Assembly (NCBI GenBank): GCA_025355255.1
Contig: JANYAA010000309.1
Span: forward strand, 1-10,436
DNA: 10,436 nt
Source: Chloroflexota bacterium
GTDB taxonomy: Bacteria; Chloroflexota; Limnocylindria; Limnocylindrales; CSP1-4
Direction of reading: 5' to 3'
In this document: positions 5,365 to 10,436 of the stretch, piece after piece
Position numbering within the stretch: position 1 is the stretch's first letter
Layout: every line of letters starts with the position of its first letter
The notes under the pieces: model-generated
The model's database searches: none
Seen by the model: the letters and a program-made list of their open reading frames with translations, nothing else
What the model was told of the DNA's origin: nothing
Made by a program: the position numbers and the translations under genes

Positions 5365-7379
5365 CCGGATCGCTGACGTCGTCCGGGTGTCATCCGGGCG
5401 GGGCGAGCCCCGACCCCCTGCTCAACCGCGGTGCACTGGATGACCGCGTCCCCACCGTGGCCCTCGTCGGCCGGCCCAACGTTGGCAAGTCCACCCTCTT
5501 CGCACGGGCCACGGGCAGGTACGCCGAGGCGTCCAACGTGCCCGGCACCACGGTCGTCATCGATCGCCGCCGGGTGACCGTCAACGGACACGCCGCAGAT
5601 CTCGTCGACCTCCCCGGGACCGTCTCGCTCGCGATGCCTGTCGGTGAGGGCGTGCCCTTCTGGTCGCTCCTGCTCGGATCCCAGCCGGACGCGATCCTCC
5701 TCGTCGCCGACGCCGGGGACCTCGCGCGCCACCTTCCACTCGCCCTCGCCTGCCGAGACCTGGGCCTGCCCCTCATCCTCGCCGCCAACCTGGCGGACGA
5801 TGCGGCGGCCCTTGGGGTCAGCATCGACACGGGGCGCCTCTCCCAGCTCCTCGCCGCACCTGTCCACCTCACCTCGGGCAGGTCCGGTCTGGGCGTGGCC
5901 GAGGCGATCGGTGACGCCGTTCGACTTGCCGGTCGCGTCGTTGCTGTGAGGGCGGGCACGTCAAATCCGCGCTCGACGATCCCCGCTCGGGCATATCCAT
6001 TGCCAGTCGAAGCGGCGATCGACCGGCGGGCCGGCGAGATCGGATCGAGCCGATCGCTTGGTGCCGCAAGCACGCCGTGGCAGCTCGGCGACCTCGTGGC
6101 CGAGGGCGCGGTCTCGGCACGTGGTGCCGCGACGCTCGACCTCGCCGGCTCTGTCGAAGTTCCCCGGTGGGAGATCGGACGGCGCTGGGCGGATCAGGTC
6201 GTCTCCTCGTCGTCCGGCTCGGCGCACCGCCGGTCCATCGCGGCTCGCCTTGGCGCCTGGAGCATCGCGCCGTGGCCCGGGATCCCGCTGTTTATCGGGA
6301 TCACGCTCGGCATGCTGCTCGCCATGATGGCGACGGGGACCATGCTCGCTGCGCTGCTCACCACTGCGTGGCAGGCGATCGCCTCGCCCACAATTCGGAC
6401 GGTGGTGGGTGCCGTGATCCCGGACGCGACGCTGAGCCGCGCCTTGCTGTGGGGCCTCGACGACGGCGTTGTGTCGATGCTCGCCGTGGGGATCCCCTAC
6501 ATCTTCACGTTCTATGTGCTGCTCGCGTTCCTCGAGGATTCCGGGTACCTCACGAGCATCGCCGTCCTCACCGACCGCCTCCTCGGGACCCTGGGTCTCT
6601 CCGGCCGCGCCTCCATCCCCATCCTCGCCGCGACCGGCTGCAATGTTCCCGCGATCTACGGCACCCGCCTGCTCGGGTCGCGGCGCGAGCGCGTCCTCGC
6701 GTCCTTCCTCATCACGATGACGCCGTGCTCGGCTCGCATCGCCGTCATCTCCGGCGCGCTCGTGCCGTTCGCGGGCGTAGGACCAGCACTCGCCGCCTTC
6801 GGCGTCGTCGCCTGCCTCACGCTTGCCGGCGGCCTGCTCGCCAACCGAATGGTCCCGGGCCGGCAGTCGCCCGTCGTGCTGGAGCTCGCCCCCATTCGGC
6901 GGCCCATGCTCGGTCATGTCGCACGAAAAGCCTGGTGGCGCTTCGAGTCGTTCGTCCGCGCCGCAGCCCCGCTCATGATCGTCGGCTCGATCGTGCTCGG
7001 CTTCCTCTACGAGACCGGCCTGGTGTGGCGGCTGACCCCGATCCTCGACCCGATCACGGTCGGCTGGCTGGGCCTGCCATCGGTCGCCGGGCTTGCGCTC
7101 GTCTTCGCGTTCCTGCGCAAGGAGCTCGCCCTGCAACTGCTCGCGACGTTCGCGATCGTGGAGCTTGGGCGAGGGGCGGCGAGCATCGGCTCATTCATGA
7201 GCCCGGGCCAGCTCTTCGTTTACGCCGTCGTGACCGCCGTGTCGTTCCCGTGCATCGCTACGCTCGCGACGCTGTCGGGTGAACTGGGGAGGCGCACCGC
7301 TCTCCTCATGAGTGCGGGCACGATCGCCATTGCGCTCGTGGCCGGTGGCCTCATCGCGCGAGTGGTCGGGGTGGCCTGA
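5361..7379 (+). CDS. feoB: Ferrous iron transport protein B (GTPase-membrane permease)
   Basis: A 672-residue protein, in the usual FeoB range. The N-terminal G domain covers about 30-190: G1 GRPNVGKST (37-45), G2 Thr in NVPGTT (about 59-64), G3 DLPG (83-86), G4 NLAD (143-146) and G5 near TSGRSG (171-176). After a helical linker (about 215-300) comes the membrane part, about 300-672, with two Gate-type regions. Cysteines at the positions conserved in FeoB are present: C427 in ATGCNVPAI, C456 in TPCSAR and C631 in SFPCIATLATL. FRKELALQ-like sequence at about 584-592 matches the second Gate. It moves Fe(II) across the cytoplasmic membrane. GTG 5361 overlaps the feoA stop by 4 bases; it adds about 30 residues before the G domain, with no better in-frame start seen. 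No feoC gene follows. Confidence 0.95.
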   Translation: MTGSLTSSGCHPGGASPDPLLNRGALDDRVPTVALVGRPNVGKSTLFARATGRYAEASNVPGTTVVIDRRRVTVNGHAADLVDLPGTVSLAMPVGEGVPFWSLLLGSQPDAILLVADAGDLARHLPLALACRDLGLPLILAANLADDAAALGVSIDTGRLSQLLAAPVHLTSGRSGLGVAEAIGDAVRLAGRVVAVRAGTSNPRSTIPARAYPLPVEAAIDRRAGEIGSSRSLGAASTPWQLGDLVAEGAVSARGAATLDLAGSVEVPRWEIGRRWADQVVSSSSGSAHRRSIAARLGAWSIAPWPGIPLFIGITLGMLLAMMATGTMLAALLTTAWQAIASPTIRTVVGAVIPDATLSRALLWGLDDGVVSMLAVGIPYIFTFYVLLAFLEDSGYLTSIAVLTDRLLGTLGLSGRASIPILAATGCNVPAIYGTRLLGSRRERVLASFLITMTPCSARIAVISGALVPFAGVGPALAAFGVVACLTLAGGLLANRMVPGRQSPVVLELAPIRRPMLGHVARKAWWRFESFVRAAAPLMIVGSIVLGFLYETGLVWRLTPILDPITVGWLGLPSVAGLALVFAFLRKELALQLLATFAIVELGRGAASIGSFMSPGQLFVYAVVTAVSFPCIATLATLSGELGRRTALLMSAGTIAIALVAGGLIARVVGVA

Positions 7380-7382
7380 CGC

Positions 7383-7428
7383 GAGCACCCCCGTGCCCCG
7401 GTTGCTCACTGAGGTTCACCTCGTCAGT
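7383..7428 (+). terminator. Possible stem-loops after feoB
   Basis: Two weak hairpins follow the feoB stop. GAGCA (7383-7387) pairs with TGCTC (7403-7407). GAGG-TTCA-CCTC (7411-7422) is flanked by ACT and AGT that could extend it around a small bulge. Neither is followed by a T-run, so termination is only suggested by position at the end of the operon. Confidence 0.25.
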
Positions 7429-7481
7429 TGCCCCGCCGCCCAAGCCGAAGTCGATCCTCCTGGTTCGGCAGTCCGGCTTTC

Positions 7482-7510
7482 TTGTTGCCCGCACCGCGCC
7501 CGGTTATACT
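7482..7510 (+). promoter_or_regulatory. Promoter of the mazEF-type operon, leaderless geometry
   Basis: A -10 box TATACT (7505-7510; 5 of 6 match to TATAAT, and 7504-7510 reads TTATACT) lies exactly 6 bases before the antitoxin ATG at 7517. Seventeen bases further up is TTGTTG (7482-7487) as a weak -35 box. Transcription starting 7 bases after the -10 box would begin at the A of the ATG. No ribosome binding site is present in the bases before the ATG, which fits a leaderless mRNA. Confidence 0.6.
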
Positions 7511-7516
7511 CCCGGT

Positions 7517-7756
7517 ATGAAGACGGCCGTCTCGGTGCCCGACGATCTGTTCGCTCAGGTGGACCGCTTGGCGAAGCGCTCCCGCCGCTCCCGCAGCGAG
7601 GTGTACAGCGCGGCACTGCGGGAGTATGTCGCCCGCCACGCGCCCGACGAGGTGACGGCCGGCCTGGACGCCGTACTGGCGGACCTCGGCGAGACCGCCC
7701 CCGACTCATTCGCCGCCGCGGCCGCCCGCCGCACGCTCGGCGCCGCTGAGTGGTGA
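7517..7756 (+). CDS. Ribbon-helix-helix antitoxin of a MazEF-type system
   Basis: A 79-residue protein. Residues 1-44 form a ribbon-helix-helix DNA-binding domain: strand MKTAVSVPDD, then helix LFAQVDRLAKRS, then RSRSEVYSAALREYVARH. The C-terminal half (about 45-79, acidic and Ala-rich, ending TLGAAEW) would be the flexible toxin-binding tail. Antitoxins of this kind bind MazF and, with it, repress their own promoter. It overlaps the toxin gene by 4 bases, the usual order being antitoxin first. There is no Shine-Dalgarno sequence; the start follows directly from the -10 box geometry. The ribbon-helix-helix design resembles mycobacterial MazE proteins rather than the AbrB-type MazE of E. coli. 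Confidence 0.88.
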   Translation: MKTAVSVPDDLFAQVDRLAKRSRRSRSEVYSAALREYVARHAPDEVTAGLDAVLADLGETAPDSFAAAAARRTLGAAEW

Positions 7757-8097
7757 TCGCCCAGGGCGAGATCTGGTGGGCCGACCTTTCGGGGCCCGCC
7801 CGCTCCGAGCCTGGGTACCGGCGTCCCGTCGTCGTGGTGCAGGGCGACGCGTTCAACGCGAGCTCCCTCCGTACCGTGGTCTGCGTCGCGCTCACGAGCA
7901 ACCTCCGGTGGACGGACGCACCCGGCAACGTGCTGCTGGCGGCCCGGGCCACCGGGCTCCCGAAACCCTCGGTCGCCAACGTCATGCAACTCGTGACGCT
8001 CGACCGCGATGTGCTGACCGAGCGCGTCGGCCGTCTCTCGGCGTCGAGCTTCGAGCTCGTGCTCGCCGGCATCGACACGCTGCTGGGCAGAGGCTGA
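7753..8097 (+). CDS. MazF/PemK-family endoribonuclease toxin
   Basis: A 114-residue protein of typical MazF size. GEIWWADLSG opens the SH3-like barrel. GYRRPVVVVQGDAFN carries the conserved Arg-Pro of the active site, VVCVALTSNLRW carries the conserved Thr/Ser strand, and LPKPSVANVMQLVTLDRDVL matches the second conserved region. MazF enzymes cut single-stranded mRNA at short specific sites and slow growth when the antitoxin is degraded. Two GTG codons in tandem (7750, 7753) could start it. I chose 7753 because it gives the same GTGA overlap seen at three other gene junctions in the window. All key motifs are present, so the toxin is probably active; the cleavage site cannot be read from sequence. 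Confidence 0.9.
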   Translation: MIAQGEIWWADLSGPARSEPGYRRPVVVVQGDAFNASSLRTVVCVALTSNLRWTDAPGNVLLAARATGLPKPSVANVMQLVTLDRDVLTERVGRLSASSFELVLAGIDTLLGRG

Positions 8098-8417
8098 CGC
8101 GGGGGTGAGGAAGGCTGCGGCCGCCCTTCAGCCACGCTCGTGGTCGCCAAGACGCGGACCCTCAGCGGCCACCCAAGCGGGACAAAGAGGTCGGTGGCGG
8201 AGGTCTCAGACTCTCGCCCCAACCAAACTCACCGATCGTTCCCCGGAGCTCCAGCGGGCCAGCCCGGCATTCATGCCGAGGCGAACAGCCTCGTCGGTGA
8301 GTTCGGCTCCATCCGCCGGAAGCCGTGGACGGCGATCGTCTTGAAGATGGCTGTCGCCAGGGCCCGGCGGGCGGGCGCAGCCGACGTGTGGGTCGAGCCG
8401 CGCCCCGTCGGGCAGGA
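8098..8417. other. Gene-free convergent gap between the toxin and GYD-like genes
   Basis: This 320-base stretch separates two converging genes. Open frames exist on both strands (for example 8140-8439 plus), but none has a ribosome binding site or recognisable protein sequence. The minus strand near 8190-8340 reads a modestly protein-like stretch (ELTDEAVRLGMNAGLARW) with no start and an early stop, which may be a gene relic. The only clear structure is the nested inverted repeat at 8226-8303. Confidence 0.5.
8226..8303. repeat. Nested inverted repeats between convergent genes
   Basis: A perfect 10-base inverted repeat (AACTCACCGA at 8226-8235, TCGGTGAGTT at 8294-8303) encloses two further perfect hairpins: CGGCAT-TC-ATGCCG (8265-8278) and CGAGGC-GAACA-GCCTCG (8277-8293). 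The inner two share bases and could not form together. No T-runs follow on either strand. It could act as a bidirectional terminator or a structured RNA end. Confidence 0.4.
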
Positions 8418-8750
8418 TCAGCCGGTCGGCGGTTTGTAGACGCCTCGCGCCTTGGCGGCGGCGCTCACGATCATAGACTGCTCGGCCTGGTCGAAGATCT
8501 GGTGCGTCTCGAAGCGGGTGATCGCCCCCGTCGCCCCCGCGGCGGCGGCCAGGGCGCTGGCCGCGACGCCGTCGGGCTGGCTCGTGAGCAGAAAGCCGTC
8601 GTGCTTGCCGTGCATCCAGTAGAAGCCCTCGAGGGTGCCGCCCACGGACTCCGCGAGGGCCCTCGCCGCCGCCGTCCGGTCGCTGGGGTGCTCGATCATC
8701 GCCTTCGCGGCGTCGCCCGTGTACGAGAAGAACGTGATGAACTTGGGCAC
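8418..8750 (-). CDS. GYD-like small ferredoxin-fold protein
   Basis: A 110-residue protein that reads MPKFITFFSYTGDAAKAM, then RTAAARALAESVGGTLEGFYWMHGKHDGFLL, then ALAAAAGATGAITRFETHQIF. This is the layout of the GYD family (COG4274), a small alpha+beta dimeric fold of unknown function: strand, helix, the GG-x-L-x-x-F/Y-W turn, and a second strand-helix-strand. The family's Gly-Tyr-Asp turn appears here as G48-K-H-D51, so the name motif is altered. GTG 8750 is chosen because GGAGGAAG lies about 6 bases upstream and the family starts there; the frame is open to 8822. It lies 159 bases downstream of the GntR gene on the same strand and may be transcribed with it or separately. Confidence 0.78.
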   Translation of the reverse strand: MPKFITFFSYTGDAAKAMIEHPSDRTAAARALAESVGGTLEGFYWMHGKHDGFLLTSQPDGVAASALAAAAGATGAITRFETHQIFDQAEQSMIVSAAAKARGVYKPPTG

Positions 8751-8909
8751 GTGCGCTTCCTCCCGGCCGTTCTCGCCATTGGCCCGGTGCGAGCGAATGT
8801 GGCGAATTCGTGGACGCCGCACCGGTGGGCCCCTGGCCCGTGCCTCCCCGCCGTTCTGCGCAGTGTGCGCCCGTCGCGCGCGGATGGATAGCCCCAGCGG
8901 ATCGAATCG

Positions 8910-9284
8910 TCAGCCCAGTTCCCTGTCCACGGCTCGCCTGATCTCCTCGTCGGTGGCCGCGAGACGACGCGCTTGAGCAACCAGCGATATCGCCAGCTCC
9001 GCCAGCCGCCGCGTTCGCTCAGGGTCCGACAGCGCCGGCGGGGCGTCGCTCACGGCGGTGCCGCCACCTCGCCGGGTAACGAGGAAGCCCTCAACTTCGA
9101 GGGCCGCGTACGCCCGCATCACAGTCCCGGCGGCCACCCCGAGATCCGCGGCCAGCTGTCGGACGGTGGGCAACCGCGTCTGGGGAGCCAACGTGCCGGA
9201 CTCGATCACGGCGCGCAGTTGGCGACGCAGCTGCTCGTAGGGAGGCGTGGGATCCACCGGGTCGAGTCGGAGCTCGACGGTCAC
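8910..9284 (-). CDS. GntR-family transcriptional repressor, YtrA subfamily
   Basis: A 124-residue regulator. Residues about 13-76 are the GntR winged helix: PPYEQLRRQLRAVIESGTL, then RLPTVRQLAADLGVAAGTVMRAYAALEVEG, then FLVTRRGGGTAV. The short C-terminal tail (about 86-124, two helices) is the size seen in YtrA-type members, which use it to dimerise instead of a large ligand-binding domain. Such proteins usually repress the operon that encodes them, often with membrane transport genes involved in envelope stress. The start is GTG 9284, overlapping the TGA of the upstream membrane-protein gene by 4 bases, so the two are translationally coupled. Its likely sites are the two 22-bp palindromes at 10225-10246 and 10266-10287. 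Confidence 0.9.
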   Translation of the reverse strand: MTVELRLDPVDPTPPYEQLRRQLRAVIESGTLAPQTRLPTVRQLAADLGVAAGTVMRAYAALEVEGFLVTRRGGGTAVSDAPPALSDPERTRRLAELAISLVAQARRLAATDEEIRRAVDRELG

Positions 9285-10210
9285 GACCGGCTCCCTGACC
9301 CATCGCTCGGGACCAGCACGATGACCGAGAACCGCAGCGCGAGGGTGAGCGCGACGAATGCGATCGCAGCCAGTGCCCAGGAGCCAAGCCCGTAGGCGGT
9401 CGTGCAGGCCGCTGCGCCGACGGCGACGGCCGACAGGTAGGACATGCCCGCGAGGGTTGCAGCGGCGACAAGCCCGAGCGTGCCCACGATGCCCTCGACC
9501 GTCTGGCGGCGCAGCGCGTCGTCTACGCGGACGAGCTCAGGGTCGGCTCCGTTGCGGGGGCGACGCGTGGTTGCAACCACGCCGACGAAGGCCAGCGCCA
9601 ACACCGCCAGCACGCCCGCCGCCATGCCAGCCGTGTAGTAGCTGCCGGGGAACGGCCCGGAGGCATGCACCTCCGCCTGCTCAGACTGCGTCTGCCCGTC
9701 CCACACAAGGGTTGTGCAGGATTGGGTGAAGGCGCGGGCTAGTCCCGATTCGTCTGCTGTGGCCACCACCGTCGTCCAGGCGCCAACGGCCGCCAGCACG
9801 AGCAAGACTCCCGCCGCGGTCATGGCCAATCGCCTTGGGAGGTAGTCGCCCGCTTCGCGACGCTCGAGCCCGGCGATGCCAGCCGTGCGGGCCCGCGTGT
9901 AGGTCAGCCGTTGGCCGATCATGACGGCGATGATCACCGCCGCCCCGGCTGCGGCGGGCGCCAGGAAGAGCCCCTGGCCGTAGCGGCCGAAGCTGGCGAC
10001 GACGACGATCGCGACCCCGCCCACGGCGATGCCGAGGTAGCGCGCCCTCAGCGTCGCGCGGCGCAGGGCGGCGAGTCCCGGGTAGCGCCCCTCGTCGAAC
10101 GTGATGGTTCGCGAACGGCGGACGCCGAGAACGAGAGCGGCCATGAGCAGGCCGCCGGCAACGACGAGGGGGAGGCCGAAGAGAACGGCTGGGCCGAAGA
10201 GGCTGGTCAC
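9281..10210 (-). CDS. Polytopic membrane protein paired with a GntR regulator
   Basis: A 309-residue integral membrane protein with about seven predicted helices: roughly 5-30, 57-75, 80-100, 130-150, 192-214, 238-267 and 275-299. A loop of about 40 residues between helices 4 and 5 (151-191, one Cys, several acidic residues) probably faces outside. Arg-rich loops (RRSR at 31-34, RRPR after helix 5) probably face the cytoplasm. I recognise no named family and no ATPase motif, so it is not an ABC ATPase. GTG 10210 is chosen because AAGGAG lies about 10 bases upstream; a TTG at 10246 is in frame but lies inside the operator. It is first in an operon with the YtrA-type repressor, so its expression is probably controlled by that protein. 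A role in envelope defence or export is inference from YtrA-type operons in general. Confidence 0.82.
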   Translation of the reverse strand: MTSLFGPAVLFGLPLVVAGGLLMAALVLGVRRSRTITFDEGRYPGLAALRRATLRARYLGIAVGGVAIVVVASFGRYGQGLFLAPAAAGAAVIIAVMIGQRLTYTRARTAGIAGLERREAGDYLPRRLAMTAAGVLLVLAAVGAWTTVVATADESGLARAFTQSCTTLVWDGQTQSEQAEVHASGPFPGSYYTAGMAAGVLAVLALAFVGVVATTRRPRNGADPELVRVDDALRRQTVEGIVGTLGLVAAATLAGMSYLSAVAVGAAACTTAYGLGSWALAAIAFVALTLALRFSVIVLVPSDGSGSRS

Positions 10211-10224
10211 GTGGCTGGGACTCC

Positions 10225-10246
10225 TTGTATCACTTGGCTGACACAA
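10225..10246. promoter_or_regulatory. Operator 1, predicted GntR/YtrA binding site
   Basis: TTGTATCA-N6-TGACACAA is a 22-bp interrupted palindrome with half-sites matching at 7 of 8 positions. It lies just upstream of the AAGGAG ribosome binding site of the membrane-protein gene and covers the expected transcription start, a normal place for repression. Its centre is 41 bp from that of operator 2. Confidence 0.65.
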
Positions 10247-10274
10247 GGATGGACGCGGGCATCAGTTGTGTCAA
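10246..10274 (-). promoter_or_regulatory. Candidate promoter of the membrane protein-gntR operon
   Basis: On the minus strand a consensus -35 box TTGACA (10274-10269) lies inside operator 2. Seventeen bases on is CATCCT (10251-10246), a poor -10 box (3 of 6). The start site would then fall in operator 1, so a repressor bound to both sites would block polymerase. The weak -10 box keeps confidence low. Confidence 0.35.
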
Positions 10275-10287
10275 ATACCTGATACAA
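10266..10287. promoter_or_regulatory. Operator 2, predicted GntR/YtrA binding site
   Basis: TTGTGTCA-N6-TGATACAA is a second 22-bp palindrome with the same half-site (TTGTRTCA), the same 6-base spacer and 7 of 8 half-site symmetry. The minor half-site variant sits on the opposite side compared with operator 1, so the two sites are near mirror images. It overlaps the candidate -35 box. Confidence 0.65.
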
Positions 10288-10370
10288 ATTCGAGTCGCGA
10301 TTGACGTCCTAGCGGCCAACTTTCCTGTACCAATCGGCGCGGAAACTCGCAAAATGGCCCCGACGGCCCG

Positions 10371-10427
10371 CAAGGAACCGTCCTGTGCGTCTCGCTAGAC
10401 GCAGGCCAGGTCGCGCCTCGTTCCTTG
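10371..10427. repeat. Nested inverted repeats at the right edge
   Basis: An 8-base inverted repeat (CAAGGAAC at 10371-10378, GTTCCTTG at 10420-10427) encloses a perfect 7-bp hairpin with a four-base loop, TGCGTCT-CGCT-AGACGCA (10386-10403). No gene is recognisable between 10288 and the window end. It may belong to a structured leader or terminator of a gene beyond the edge. Confidence 0.35.
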
Positions 10428-10436
10428 GATGCCGCC

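Noticed and set aside
5961..7136. Minus-strand 391-codon open frame
   Set aside because: It lies wholly antisense to feoB and is made of Asp/Glu/Arg/Gly-rich low-complexity sequence, a typical shadow frame.
8140..8439. Plus-strand 99-codon open frame after the toxin gene
   Set aside because: It has no ribosome binding site and no family resemblance, and it runs into the end of the GYD-like gene on the other strand.
10354..10398. Short plus-strand ORF of 14 codons in the right-edge gap
   Set aside because: There is no ribosome binding site and its end lies inside the hairpin; too little evidence for a leader peptide.
10288..10436. Possible tRNA or tmRNA in the structured right edge
   Set aside because: No GGTTCGA-type T-loop, anticodon arm or tmRNA end sequence could be found on either strand.

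Overview
This window is high-GC bacterial DNA with tightly packed genes. GTG starts are very common, and four gene pairs overlap by a GTGA stop/start quartet. The start usage and gene content (a dtxR-feoA-feoB iron operon, a DUF2231-Rieske fusion, a YtrA-type GntR module, a MazEF pair apparently transcribed without a leader) suit a high-GC Actinomycetota or Chloroflexota-like lineage. This is inference; the window has no rRNA or marker gene to fix the taxon. I see no tRNA, CRISPR array, insertion sequence or phage gene.

Left third (1-2067). Three genes point left: a small three-helix membrane protein, an ECF-type sigma factor and a secreted protein cut by the window edge. The sigma-factor and membrane-protein genes share a duplicated upstream segment, with the same two sequence blocks in the same order. 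No anti-sigma factor gene is recognisable. To the right, on the opposite strand, is the C-terminal remnant of a GNAT acetyltransferase.

Middle (2068-4166). An orphan OmpR-family response regulator has a receiver domain that lacks two of the usual signalling residues. Next comes a broken plastocyanin-like cupredoxin gene that has lost the segment expected to carry one copper-ligand histidine and has shifted frame. Then comes an intact membrane protein with a C-terminal Rieske [2Fe-2S] domain.

Iron operon (4167-7379). dtxR-like regulator, feoA and feoB are joined by 4-base overlaps, so regulator and ferrous iron transporter are translated as a coupled unit. The leader holds three CTATGGT elements about 36-37 bases apart; two of them form an inverted repeat just ahead of the ribosome binding site.

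Right third (7380-10436). A ribbon-helix-helix antitoxin and a MazF-type toxin follow, with a promoter placed so that the antitoxin mRNA would start at its ATG. A gene-free convergent gap with nested inverted repeats separates them from three left-pointing genes: a polytopic membrane protein, a GntR/YtrA-family repressor overlapping it, and a GYD-like small protein. The promoter region of that operon carries two near-identical 22-bp operators 41 bp apart, the clearest regulatory signal here. The far right edge holds another nested inverted repeat and no recognised gene.
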